From Penium margaritaceum (taxonomy: Eukaryota; Streptophyta; Zygnematophyceae; Desmidiales; Peniaceae), in the NCBI GenBank assembly GCA_023375785.1, contig SZWC01015300.1, positions 38,707-63,944 on the forward strand: DNA of 25,238 nucleotides, given 5' to 3'. The translations under genes and the position numbers were made by a program. The notes below the pieces were generated by a model. That model did no database searches and was not told the origin of the DNA. It was given only the letters and a program-made list of their open reading frames with translations. Below, one piece after another: positions 1 through 8,348 of the stretch (the stretch's first letter is position 1; every line of letters begins with the position of its first letter).

Positions 1-115
1 TGGGTGAGAGCACAGCAGGCGTGTGGGTGAGAGCACAGCAGGCGTGTGGGTGAGAGCACAGCAGGCGTGTGGGTGAGAGCACAGCAGGCGTGTGGGTGAG
101 AGCACAGCAGGCGTG
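1..115. repeat. 23-bp minisatellite, five copies
   Basis: Five essentially identical head-to-tail 23-bp units start at 1, 24, 47, 70 and 93, each beginning TGGGTGAGAGCACAGC. A sixth copy breaks down after about 7 bases. The array begins at the window edge, so its full length is unknown. It lies upstream of the WD40-like exon and may be intronic. Confidence 0.95.
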
Positions 116-223
116 TGGGTGAGGCAGTGTACTGGCAGGCAAACAGATGGGTACAAAGACCTGGGCATGGTCACCAATGGTGGCTGAGTGTGGTGGTGGC
201 TGTGACTTCACGACGTGGTCGTT

Positions 224-366
224 GTGATGGTGATGGTGATGGTGATGGTGATGGTGATGGCGATGGTGATGGCGATGGTGATGGTGATGGTGATGGCGAT
301 GGCGATGGCGATGGCGATGGTGATGGCGATGGTGATGGCGATGGCGATGGCGATGGCGATGGTGAC
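224..366. repeat. Hexanucleotide GATGGY array
   Basis: An uninterrupted run of about 23 GATGGT/GATGGC units. The six frames give long Gly-Asp or Met-Val/Ala dipeptide translations, which are products of the repeat rather than evidence for a protein. T and C alternate irregularly at the sixth position. Confidence 0.95.
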
Positions 367-467
367 CGTGACTGTCATGGTGTGGGAGCTGGTGCTGTTG
401 GTGATATTTCCAAACGGTCATGATGTCAAGAATGGGGGCGGTAACGACGTCACTGCACTGTTCACGG

Positions 468-516
468 GTGTGGTGTGGCGTGGTGTGGTGTGGTGTCGTG
501 TGGTGTGGTGGTGCAG
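468..516. repeat. GTGTGG-rich low-complexity tract ending in a splice-acceptor-like GTGCAG
   Basis: Degenerate GTGTGGTGTGG repeats run directly into GTGCAG at 511-516. The WD40-like reading frame opens immediately afterwards in phase 0. This suggests the tract is the 3' end of an intron, although it lacks a good pyrimidine tract. Confidence 0.6.
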
Positions 517-1059
517 GACACGATGCTGGCGACAGGATGCGACGACGGTCGCATACTCTTGTGGGACGTGCGCTCGCCAAAGCAGCCAGCGCTTTTGCTT
601 CCGCAGCAGCCGTCACGAGTGCGTGCGGTGGCAGCAGCCTCTCTCTCGTCGCCGTCCGCTGCGTCCGCTGCCGATTCGCTGCTTGCGTCCGCATGCTCCG
701 ACGGCGCCGTCCGCGTGTGGGACCCACGCGTGCTCAGCTCTTCCCCGTCTTCTGCAGCAGTGGCATCGGCGGCGCATGCAGGCACGGCGGGGCTTGACGG
801 GGCGAGGGACGGGGAAGGTGGCGCCTCAGTGCAAGATCGAGAGAGGGGGTCAGTCAAAGGGCCACACACGCACGCACGCACGCACTTGCTACATGGGTGC
901 TTGGCGGAGGTGCAGACGGGCGCTCGGCTCACGTGCCTTGCGCTCACCCCTGCTGCTGCTGCTGCGACTGCTGCCGTGCCTGCAACTGCCTCTGCCTCAG
1001 CCCCTGCTGCTGGTGGTGCTGCCAGTGAAGCCGCACCTCGAAGACGCCAAAGAGGCTAG
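517..1059 (+). CDS. WD40-repeat protein, partial internal/3' exon region
   Basis: In the frame beginning at 517 the translation shows two WD40 blade ends. The first reads LATGCDDGRILLWDVRS and the second, about 45 residues later, LLASACSDGAVRVWDPR. This supports a beta-propeller scaffold protein, but the subfamily cannot be named. Between and after them are low-complexity Ser/Ala and His/Thr-rich stretches, which may be unspliced intron: a donor-like AAGGTGGCG lies near 819 and an acceptor-like GGTGCAG near 910. A further propeller-like strand, TGARLTCLALTP, follows at about 916-951, then an Ala-rich stretch to the stop at 1057-1059. No initiator ATG belongs to this frame here, so the gene would extend left across the repeats. 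It may be the 3' part of a real gene or a fragment carried by rearrangement. Confidence 0.45.
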   Translation, partial: DTMLATGCDDGRILLWDVRSPKQPALLLPQQPSRVRAVAAASLSSPSAASAADSLLASACSDGAVRVWDPRVLSSSPSSAAVASAAHAGTAGLDGARDGEGGASVQDRERGSVKGPHTHARTHLLHGCLAEVQTGARLTCLALTPAAAAATAAVPATASASAPAAGGAASEAAPRRRQRG

Positions 1060-1383
1060 CGTGACAGCAGTCTTGACCAATTTTTTGGTGGCTTCGATGG
1101 CAGGCTTCTTCCCCAATGCTCCATCTGAAATGAAATGGTTTGTGAGAAGATAGAACCAATTCCGCCGCCCTTGAAAATAAATTTATCTTAATGGATGATC
1201 CCTTCTACGATTGCAGAAGCATTGGGATCTCGTCTGCTTCATTTGTGAAGTGTTGCTTGATGGTGGATGTTCTTGACAATACATGGTAGTGTGGCGACCT
1301 GCACTCTTGCATGTTCGGATAAGCCGCGGGGTTCTGCCAATGAAAAAACCCGCGTGGTGTATGTTGTTTACGGGCGTGAGTGT
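1060..1383. other. Intergenic, no gene recognised
   Basis: The sequence turns AT-richer after the WD40-like frame closes. AAAATAAATTT near 1173-1183 resembles a plant polyadenylation region on the plus strand, which would suit a transcript ending here, but this is weak evidence. No conserved coding frame was seen on either strand. Confidence 0.4.
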
Positions 1384-1660
1384 GGTGGGAGGGCTGGTTC
1401 GGCCCTCCCACCTCAGAATAGCAAGGGTGTGAGGGGTGGTTTGCAACCACCCCTCGATATTGCGAGAGCTGGCTGGTGGCTTGCCACTCGGTGGCTGCCG
1501 GCTGGCTGGCAGCCGGCCAGCAGGATGGCCGGCGGCCGCGCAGGTGACCGGTCGCCCGCCAGCGAGCCACCAGTCGTCGATTGAGCTGGTGGGTCAATCG
1601 GCGGCTGAGAGGCCATGAGGGCCTCGAGGGTGAAGCCCATGGCCTCGCCCTCACCCTCGC
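1384..1660. repeat. Cluster of adjacent short hairpins (cluster A)
   Basis: Successive inverted repeats are packed side by side. At 1384-1394 and 1402-1412 are 11-bp arms with a 7-nt loop. At 1431-1441 and 1445-1455 are 11-bp arms with a 3-nt loop (TGC). CTCG/CGAG follows at 1453-1466 and GTGGC/GCCAC near 1480. GCCGGCT/AGCCGGC lies near 1498-1518, a GGTGACC/GGTCGCC pair near 1542, and GAGGCC/GGGCCTC near 1607. CGAGGGTGA pairs with TCACCCTCG over 1625-1660. The arms differ from one hairpin to the next, so this is not one tandem repeat unit. Confidence 0.8.
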
Positions 1661-1920
1661 TCGCCCTCCTCGCCAGAGAGAGCGAGCAAGGACGAGGGAT
1701 AGCCATGAGCGAGAGAGACGCGAGACAAAGTCACCGCAAAATCGCCGGATGTGTCTTGCACGTGACGATTCCGCGCTGTCGCGTCAAAAACAAAACTCGA
1801 GTCCGTTAAGTACGAACTTAGAGTTCCAAACAAGGAAACCTCGCGCGAACTCACGAGTTCGGAGGAGTACCCCATCGTTTGGGACCCAGAACGAGGGAGT
1901 GAGCTAAAGATGTAAACGGG

Positions 1921-2061
1921 TGTAGCGCATGGCCGGCGCCACGTGGATTGAGCGGGGATCCCAGGCATGTGGGCGGTTGGACGGAATGGCTTGAGGGTCA
2001 GAGATCCTCAAGCACCGCGGTTTTGGCCTGGTCGGCCAAGGATTGTGTCCAGTCCGCTACA
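1921..2061 (+). repeat. TRIM 5' LTR
   Basis: 141 bp, TG...CA. It contains two inverted repeats that are also present in the 3' copy: CTTGAGG...CCTCAAG and TTGGCC...GGCCAA. The primer-binding site follows after one T. Confidence 0.9.
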
Positions 2062-2062
2062 T

Positions 2063-2074
2063 TGGTATTAGAGC
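2063..2074 (+). promoter_or_regulatory. TRIM primer-binding site (initiator Met-tRNA)
   Basis: TGGTATTAGAGC, one base different from the usual plant TGGTATCAGAGC that pairs with the 3' end of initiator Met-tRNA. It lies one base after the LTR end. Confidence 0.85.
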
Positions 2075-2114
2075 AGCAGGATTCGAGCCCGACAAGCGGA
2101 GCGGCTCACTCCTA

Positions 2115-2125
2115 GCGGGGGGAAG
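2115..2125 (+). promoter_or_regulatory. TRIM polypurine tract
   Basis: A purine run containing GGGGGGAAG abuts the 3' LTR start at 2126, where plus-strand priming is expected. Confidence 0.8.
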
Positions 2126-2266
2126 TGTAGCGCGCGGCCGGCGCCACGTGGATCGGACGGGGGTCCTTGGTTTGTGGGTGGTTGGACGGGATGGCTTGAG
2201 GGTCGGAGATCCTCAAGTACTGCGGATTTGGCCTAGTCGGCCAAGGATTTTGTCCAATCCGCTACA
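2126..2266 (+). repeat. TRIM 3' LTR
   Basis: 141 bp, the same length as the 5' LTR with no indels. The 19 differences are mostly transitions. The two internal inverted repeats are retained. Confidence 0.9.
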
Positions 2267-2271
2267 ATGGG

Positions 2272-2721
2272 CCTACGGAGACCCAAAATATTCGAGTTTC
2301 CCTGCACGGGTCGTTGATAACAATTGCCTCCAGTGTATCAAAGAGGGGAAAACTTCTCAGTGACCTTTCGGCACCAGACGACGATCTCCTTGTAGGAGCT
2401 CCATAGTGGATACATCCCCGTGGTTTTTAGTGGAGGACGACCTTTGCGACCAAGTGTGCGAGACGATGGCGGTGGCTACGCCATAGATAAAATGTGGTCT
2501 CCGCCGGTAGTTGGGTGTCTTTTAGATTGGGACCACCAACTGATTTCCATGCCATGCAAAAGCGAGGTTGCGCGTTTTTCCCTTCTTCTCGGTATGGAAA
2601 CTTGTCATCGAGGTACACTTACTGTTAAGTACAAATAACTTAAGTGTCTAATGTTCCCAAATCATCTTTTGCTCTGCAACTTCTTCATTTCCACCAATTA
2701 CGTTCCACTTGGTGTAGCACT
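2272..2721. other. Non-coding stretch, possibly part of an old LTR
   Basis: No conserved protein was recognised. Because a primer-binding-site-like motif starts at 2722, the preceding several hundred bases could be the 5' LTR of a second, decayed retroelement. I could not find a matching downstream copy in the window, so the left edge is undefined. Confidence 0.3.
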
Positions 2722-2733
2722 TGGTATCAGAAC
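2722..2733 (+). promoter_or_regulatory. Second primer-binding-site-like motif
   Basis: TGGTATCAGAAC matches the initiator Met-tRNA primer-binding site except at position 11. It follows GTGTAGCAC, which could be an LTR end in CA. The orientation is plus, opposite to the copia RNase H remnant further right, so the two probably come from different insertions. Confidence 0.5.
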
Positions 2734-3439
2734 ACAACTGTACTGATGGGACAGCCCATGACTTCACCCAAGTCTTTTACGCGTCTCTGTCCACCAGAAG
2801 CTTGTCAATCTCACGACGATGATGGTGAAAGGAGCAAGCGTGTCTGGCAACAAGCAGCAGTAATCTGGCAAATAAGTCAGCGATGGAGCAACAAGTAGTT
2901 CACAATTCTCTACAAGTGGCATAGGCAGCAGGGGTGATAGGCTATTCACAAAATGGTGCGGGACCTTCGATTCCGACATCCAATTCGGTGATGGACTCCT
3001 TGGGCTCAGCGAATGTAAGTCGGATAGTGCCAACGGTGCTGATAACAACTTGAGACTTCCTTGAACGTGTAATCTGCATGTGGATTTGGAATGTACTGGA
3101 AAAATTATGCGAGGTTAGTTCAAGAACGCGGTTGATCCATCAAGTGTTGAGGAAGTTACGTCCGGCCAAATGTTGGACCAGGCGAGGGGAAAACATGTGA
3201 CGGGAATTCATCCCCGGGTTCGGCTCTTGGAAAATCGAACGAGGCTGAAACGCGCCTTAAAGCATGGTGAGACAAGGAATCAAGGATCATTGAGGGTTAA
3301 GGGTGCTTCAAAATGGCACCCCGATGTGTTATTGCCAGGAAGGACACTTTGGACGTCCGTCACTGTCGCTAGTGGCGCTGCCAGCTCAAAGACAAACATC
3401 AAAGACAACGACAGCAAGCGGCAAGGGGAGAGGTAGACA
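2734..3439. other. Decayed sequence, no gene recognised
   Basis: Only short, unconvincing reading frames occur on both strands. It lies between a plus-strand primer-binding-like site and a minus-strand copia remnant. It may contain degenerate retroelement interior or a remnant 3' LTR of the copia element, but nothing can be aligned by eye. Confidence 0.3.
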
Positions 3440-3975
3440 TGATGCCAACCAGGGAGCGGAAGAGTACGGAGACCGACAACATCGATGCTCACAGCAAATG
3501 CAGACTGGTGAAGGGCCTGTGTGAGGAAGTCCGCAAGCTAGAACTCGAAAGGGACGAACTGAAGAGCAACATTGCTAGCCTCAACAACGTCGCGCACGTA
3601 GTGGTCTTCGACATTGTTGTGCTTGGTGCCAATGTCTAGTGCACCAACGTTCTTGGTGAAGGTGAGACCAATCTCACTGTTGCTGTGATGCAGGACGCGG
3701 GGGGTGGTGATGAGAGAGCAAGCATTGAAGCCACCAGGATTCATCCACAGCTGTGCCAATGGACATATACTCCTCCTCACAGGTTTTTGGGTGACACAAT
3801 CCTATTTCCCACTATGCCAAGAAATGGCTGACTTGCCGAGGAGGAACACAAAGCCGATTTGGCTCCATGCGTCGGAATTCTGGGCATTGTCACTGTCGCC
3901 GCACCCTTTGAGCAGCGGCACACTCGACTTGGCTGGGAAGACGAGGCCGGCACGGGCAGAACCGATGACGTAGGG
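3440..3975 (-). pseudogene. Ty1-copia polyprotein C-terminus (RNase H domain), fragment
   Basis: On the minus strand the translation follows the copia RNase H order, in broken frames. Near 3970 it reads YVIGSARAGLVF, then GCGDSDNA (the DSDWA region), then IGFVFLLGKSAISWHSGK around 3805-3860. In another frame near 3590-3710 is LHHSNSEIGLTFTKN...GTKHNN...HYVRDVVE, corresponding to the family's DN-SAI...R-KHID..YH-IRD block. QFVP then occurs near 3545, followed after a stop at 3538-3540 by LADFLTQALHQSAF. RNase H would remove RNA from the RNA-DNA hybrid during reverse transcription. At least one frameshift and one in-frame stop break the frame, and reverse transcriptase and integrase are absent upstream. 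This is a dead remnant, recognised from the general family pattern. Confidence 0.85.
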
Positions 3976-3991
3976 CAGAACCGATGACGTA
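3954..3991. repeat. 19-bp tandem duplication
   Basis: Two perfect copies of a 19-bp unit starting GGGCAGAACC lie head to tail at the 5' edge of the copia remnant (minus-strand sense). This is probably a local slippage event after decay. Confidence 0.9.
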
Positions 3992-4089
3992 GGGCAAAAC
4001 ATACGCACACGCGCTGAGGCGTCATGGGGAGTGGACACCACAAGTGGCGTTAGGTTCTCCTTTGGTGGGTTTGACGTGCGCTTCGGCAA

Positions 4090-4865
4090 GCGTACTTCGG
4101 CCTATGCTTGGCCAACTTACGCGTGGATTGGTTAGTTGAAAAGCTCATGAGTATCAGTAAAACTCATTAGATTGCTTAAAAGCAGAAGCAAGACTCTTCA
4201 ATTCCCTTCACAAATTGGACTTTACTCAAATCTATGCTAACATATCTTGCTGCAATTAGACGGCGCACGCTTGAAACACACCTTTTCAATGCATGCCAAA
4301 AGAGAATCTATGTACATTATTAGATGGACATCAGAGGGCAAAGCGCGGAATATGGAACGGACTGGAGCAACCACATTGCGGAGGAGCCACATGCAACCCA
4401 ACTGACCAGCGTGGTTCAATGGGCGGTCTGTTCCACATTCCCTGGCCACGTCGGTGCTCACAACCTCCTGCTGCGCATGGAAACAATGCATTCAAGTTGC
4501 ATTGTCGCTATGAGCATGTGGATTGCTTCACTTACCCTTTACCCTACACCCACCCCTAAATTTCACACTAGATTCTTCTTTGCACGATACAGTGGTGTGC
4601 CAATCGATTCTGTCAGCAGCCATCTACACTAAAGCACTGCAAACAGACAGTCACTTCCATCAGGCGTCAGGATAAAAAAGAATAGTCTTTACAGAAATGA
4701 AACATCAACAGTCTGGAAAACAATAATGATTACGATCCATTACATAAACAAGAACAAGCAGAGTGCAAACAGATGCAGATGCAGATCCAGATGCAGTGAC
4801 CACAGAGGGGTTCAGGCCCAGACTTGAGTCGACCGCAAACAGCCGCTCGGGCTGCAAAAAACCGG
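4090..4865. other. Intergenic stretch and probable 3' flank of the minus-strand gene
   Basis: No conserved frame was recognised. The part nearest 4866 should hold the 3' UTR of the minus-strand coiled-coil gene. Read on the minus strand, TGTAA motifs occur near 4688-4692 and 4741-4745; TGTAA is a polyadenylation signal in chlorophyte algae. That link is only suggestive. No AATAAA was found here on that strand. Confidence 0.3.
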
Positions 4866-6059
4866 TTAGGCACCGGTGGCAGACGACTCGCTGGTCCTAC
4901 GCCCCCTTAGCTGGCTGGCCTTCTCTGCTGCTGCTGCTGTGCTTGCTTGCTTCCTACCACCTGCCACCAAACGTTCCACTACGATGCTCTTCTGCCTGCC
5001 ACCATGCTCTAACTTCCTCTCCAACTCAGACCTCGCCGCTACTCTCCCTTCTTCCACATAGTTGGTGGCAAGACGGTTCCGTCCAACGCCACAGACTGGT
5101 TGCCTCCTCGGCTTGTCTGCTCCCACCCCCACCACCCCTTTCTCACCCTCCACTGCAACTCTTGAGTGCAACTGCACACTTGCAAGGGCCTTCTCATTGT
5201 GCTGACGAATGACCTCCGCCATGCGCCTCTCCTCCTCGTCTTGAGGAGGCATGCCGCACAGAGGGTTGACGGTCACGTTGGGGCCGAGCGCGGAAGTCAC
5301 CTTCCTCACCCTCTCTCTGCACTGCGCAATCAGCTCCACCTCATCCTTCGTCGGAAGGAGACTGCGTGCTGGCGGGGCTGAGTGCGCGGGCTTTTCTGCA
5401 AGATGAGGGTTGCTTTCTTTCTTTCCATCCACAAAGCGATGGGAGCCGATGCCCCAAACAACAGGGCGGCGTGGAGGAAGTAGCGGTTGCTGCTCCTGTT
5501 CGATCGTCAAATCGGTACGCTCACCCTCCTCTTGCTCGCGCTTGTCGCGCTCCACCAAGGTGGTCTGCTGCTCCCGATCCTTCTGCTGCTGTTGCAGCTG
5601 CTGCTCCAACGCCGAGATCCTGCCGGTGTGTGCTTCAGCCGTTGCAACCAGCGTCGCGTTGGCAAGCTTCAGCTTTGCGATTTCGGCCGCGTTGGCCTCA
5701 GCCGCGCAAGAGAGGCCGGCGTTGGCTGCTTCAAGCTCCGCGATCTTGCGGGTCACTGCATCCGTGGTTTGCTCCACCATCTCCACATCAGCTTCGGTGG
5801 CTTGAGTGGTGGTGGAAGTAGAAGCGTCTGGTTGATCCTGCTCGTCACACTCCTGCTGTTCCTGCTGGTGTTCCTCAACCTTTACATCTTCCTCATGGTT
5901 CTGCTGCTGCTCGCCCTCGTTCTGCTGTGCAAGAAGATGTTTGGCGTTGGCGGCCACATGAGCACGAGCTCGCAGCCTGGCCAGCAGCAGCGCTGCCCCG
6001 CACGAGAGACCGGCGATGGCGACGGTAAGACAGACGCTTGAAGCGGAAACGGTCGGCAT
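4866..6059 (-). CDS. Hypothetical membrane-anchored, Gln/Glu-rich coiled-coil protein (397 aa)
   Basis: This is a long intronless frame on the minus strand with ATG at 6057-6059 and a TAA stop at 4866-4868. The frame continues open 31 codons upstream of the ATG but has no earlier ATG. Residues about 6-27 are hydrophobic and are followed by Arg-rich LARLRARA, which suits an N-terminal signal anchor with the bulk of the protein cytosolic. Residues about 47-78 are Gln/Glu/Asp-rich. Residues about 100-185 have heptad-like Ala/Leu/Glu patterning (KIAELEAANAGL, EIAKLKLANATL, RISALEQQLQQQQ), predicting a coiled coil. The C-terminal third is basic with no motif I recognise. It may be a lineage-specific scaffold or tether. 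The lack of frame breaks and the balanced composition argue that it is real. The family is unknown. Confidence 0.6.
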   Translation of the reverse strand: MPTVSASSVCLTVAIAGLSCGAALLLARLRARAHVAANAKHLLAQQNEGEQQQNHEEDVKVEEHQQEQQECDEQDQPDASTSTTTQATEADVEMVEQTTDAVTRKIAELEAANAGLSCAAEANAAEIAKLKLANATLVATAEAHTGRISALEQQLQQQQKDREQQTTLVERDKREQEEGERTDLTIEQEQQPLLPPRRPVVWGIGSHRFVDGKKESNPHLAEKPAHSAPPARSLLPTKDEVELIAQCRERVRKVTSALGPNVTVNPLCGMPPQDEEERRMAEVIRQHNEKALASVQLHSRVAVEGEKGVVGVGADKPRRQPVCGVGRNRLATNYVEEGRVAARSELERKLEHGGRQKSIVVERLVAGGRKQASTAAAAEKASQLRGRRTSESSATGA

Positions 6060-6416
6060 GGCAAGCTGGCTGTTCGTGTGAGAGTTGTGTTCGGCACTGG
6101 CCCACACACACACGACGACGCTGTGCGCTGTCACCGCAGCGATGAGCGCCAATCAGTCGGCTAGCCGTGAGTGCTCTCTCTGTCCCGCGTCTGTCGGCGG
6201 AAGAGTCGGCACATGCTGGATCTGTGCTGCCGCAGCAGCAGAGGTAAGCAGTACGGTGTGCGACCTTAGAAGATGCTTCGGCAGCAGCAGGCTCAACTGC
6301 CGCAGAGTACATGAACTGCTGCCACGCTGCTTTGGAGCTGCTGCAGTCGTGAGAGCGTCACGCCTTCGTCTGCGCGCGTGTGGCGGCGAAGCAGAGGCAT
6401 GTGGTGTGGTGTTGAC

Positions 6417-6468
6417 CGTGCTGCTTGCTTCTGTTGCTGCGGCAGCAGCAACAGAAGTAAGCAGCACG
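6417..6468. repeat. Near-perfect foldback, 24-bp stem with 4-nt loop
   Basis: The arms 6417-6440 and 6445-6468 pair over 24 bp with a single G-T wobble around a GGCA loop. A diverged half copy of one arm lies at about 6226-6260. It sits roughly 360 bp upstream of the minus-strand gene's start codon, in its probable 5' flank. Confidence 0.9.
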
Positions 6469-6995
6469 ATCCTGCAGCCACCGACGAACGAAAGCGCGAG
6501 CGGAGATGTCGGACAACGACGAGGACTCCTCGGCGTTTTCCGCATGATGGCCGCATGATGCCGCCTCGGCGAGGAGGAGGCATCATGCGGCCAACACGTG
6601 GATGCGTTTGTCAGAAAATAAAAAGAACGACTGATGTGCAAACCTGTGATCCCAATGCGTTCACCGGTTTGCTGCCAACTATCCCATGATTTTCGTGTTC
6701 GCATCGCACTGAAGTTCTGGATCACTGCAACTCCATTTTGTAGAACGATTCCATTCGGCTTTTTTGTTGTTCTCGCATGGCATTGTGCTTTCGACATAGT
6801 CTGTTAGCGACATGCTGACGCGTGATGCGTCAGCAGCAGGCTGCACGAGTGAATCACAATGTTGATGCAGTCCGTCATCCTCGCCACATCCGGTGCATGC
6901 GGGACATGGTGATACGCCAACTGCTCTTCGCGCATTGGTCGCGATCAACTTTCCAATCTGCATGGCGGCAATGGACACAACGGGAAAAGAGCGCG
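6469..6995. other. Intergenic stretch with further foldbacks
   Basis: No gene was recognised. It holds a perfect 14-bp inverted repeat (6549-6562 with 6579-6592) with a CCTC/GAGG inner pairing. It also holds a perfect 8-bp hairpin with a GTGAT pentaloop at 6814-6834. The right edge meets the presumed left end of the MULE. Confidence 0.6.
6549..6592. repeat. 14-bp perfect inverted repeat
   Basis: GGCCGCATGATGCC at 6549-6562 is the exact reverse complement of 6579-6592, with a 16-nt centre that can pair partly (CCTC with GAGG). Confidence 0.9.
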
Positions 6996-7020
6996 CCGGC
7001 TTGCTTCGGCTAAACTCCAG

Positions 7021-7090
7021 CGGCTAAACTCCCGATCGCCCCCATTTTCGGCCAACCATGTCTGAGACGCCCCCATTCTGAAACAAAGGA
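7021..7090. repeat. MULE left terminal inverted repeat (outer copy)
   Basis: It contains two GCCCCCATT motifs (7028, 7069) around ACCATGTCTGAGACG. The same order is found, inverted, at 13438-13506. CGGCTAAAC is duplicated at its outer edge (about 7007 and 7021). Confidence 0.8.
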
Positions 7091-7454
7091 ATACGTGGGA
7101 TGGTCGATGGTATGGTGCACACCATACGCCATGCGCTTCGCCCCCATACAAAACAAGTACAACTAGTTTTCCCCCAGTTTCAATTCGTTTTACACGCCCC
7201 CGTTTTTGGGTTACGAAGTATCCTTATTTTTTCCGTTCGACATCCAATTTTCAAAATCTGTTCTTTCCCCTGTTTTCTGTACCACCTTGTCCACCTTTGG
7301 GAGCTCGACCAAAATGCGAGACTCACCCCTCCAGTGAACAGGATGCGCGCCATATATCCTATGCATTCAGTTCAGAAAATAACTGAACGAAACAAGACCT
7401 AACATGCATTGGCACATCCCACTTGGCGGATGTGCAAAGTTTGCAAGTCGGGCA

Positions 7455-7570
7455 ACTTTGTAAGTAGCCCCCATTCTCGCCTCGGCATGTCTGAGACGCC
7501 CCCATTCTGAGAAAAATGACTAGGTTGCCCCCATTCCGGAAAGTCATGGCTACGTCGCCCCCACTTTCGG
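7455..7570. repeat. MULE left terminal repeat, second inner copy
   Basis: A second block with the same order (GCCCCCATT, CATGTCTGAGACG, GCCCCCATT, GAGAAAAATGACTAGG) lies about 430 bp inside the outer one. GCCCCC cores at about 7467, 7498, 7527 and 7557 are spaced 29-31 bp. It matches the right end at least as well as the outer block does. Confidence 0.8.
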
Positions 7571-8348
7571 TACTCCGGGGAATTATGGCTGGGATGCCTA
7601 GTACGGATGAAATGTTATCGACGTCTTGCCCCTACTTTAAAAAGTGGGGTCAAGATTTCGAAGTGTAATTTGCCGAAAAACGAGTTTCAATCGAAACCTA
7701 CCGTACATCGTTCCGGACACCTCGTCCGCCGTGTCCGCCGTCCAGACTTGGTCGATAAGGTCGATGGGATGTTTACAAGTTATGCAGTAGACGTCCGATG
7801 TTCGCATTATGCATGTAATGTACCCTATTATCCGGCCTTCGAACGTCGACTCTATTGCATTTATTGATCTTCCAAGGAGCTTCCGAGTAGTGGGTCATCC
7901 ATTGCCATCTCCTTTCATGCTTTGTTCAGCGCGATTGTTGGTGATTGACATGTGCATTTCCCGTTTGCCCCATGAGCGTTTGCAAACCGCACCTTATATT
8001 ATTGAAGGAATCTAGTCCACGTACATAGTTGCCACGGTGGCATGTACTTTGACCAATGTCTGCACGTCTCCGGTTCTGTACGCTAAAACCCCCCCCCCTC
8101 TGCCGGTGGACATGCGCACCTCCGTCAGGTGATTCCGCGCCCCGCAGCTGGCAGGGGTCTCCCACGTCCGTCATTCTGCGTTGCATGTTGCATCACTGTC
8201 GCCTAGGAAGTTCCTTGTCACCCGTTCCGCTCTCGCCTCGTGCCCATGGCGCATGCCGGCAGCCTCGCACCCGGTAAGTCAGGGTCATGGGGGCATGGTA
8301 CATATTTATTCGCCAATTTTCTATCCAACATGCCCTCATTCTGGCCGC
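7571..8348. other. MULE 5' non-coding region
   Basis: No conserved frame was seen before the ATG at 8349. This should hold the transposase promoter and 5' UTR. Some hairpins occur, for example an imperfect one across 7624-7653 and 7-bp arms CGGACAC/GTGTCCG near 7712-7735. A C-run of nine or more lies near 8090. Confidence 0.4.

Larger units (their letters stand above)
1921..2266 (+). mobile_element. TRIM: complete miniature LTR retrotransposon, 346 bp
   Basis: Two 141-bp direct repeats, both starting TGTAGCGC and ending CCGCTACA (TG...CA), flank a 64-bp interior. The interior begins with a primer-binding site for initiator Met-tRNA and ends with a purine tract. The flanking 5-mers are ACGGG (1916-1920) and ATGGG (2267-2271), an imperfect target duplication. 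There is no coding capacity, so it must depend on proteins supplied elsewhere. The LTRs differ at 19 of 141 positions (about 86% identity), so the insertion is not recent. At 346 bp it is at the small end for terminal-repeat retrotransposons in miniature. Confidence 0.9.

Noticed and set aside
115-423. Long Gly-Asp and Met-Val open frames
   Set aside because: They are translations of the GATGGY hexanucleotide repeat in several frames at once, with no start context or flanking conservation.
4866-6152. Start of the coiled-coil protein 31 codons upstream of the ATG
   Set aside because: The upstream extension starts with TTG and has no ATG in frame. The ATG at 6057-6059 leads directly into the hydrophobic anchor.
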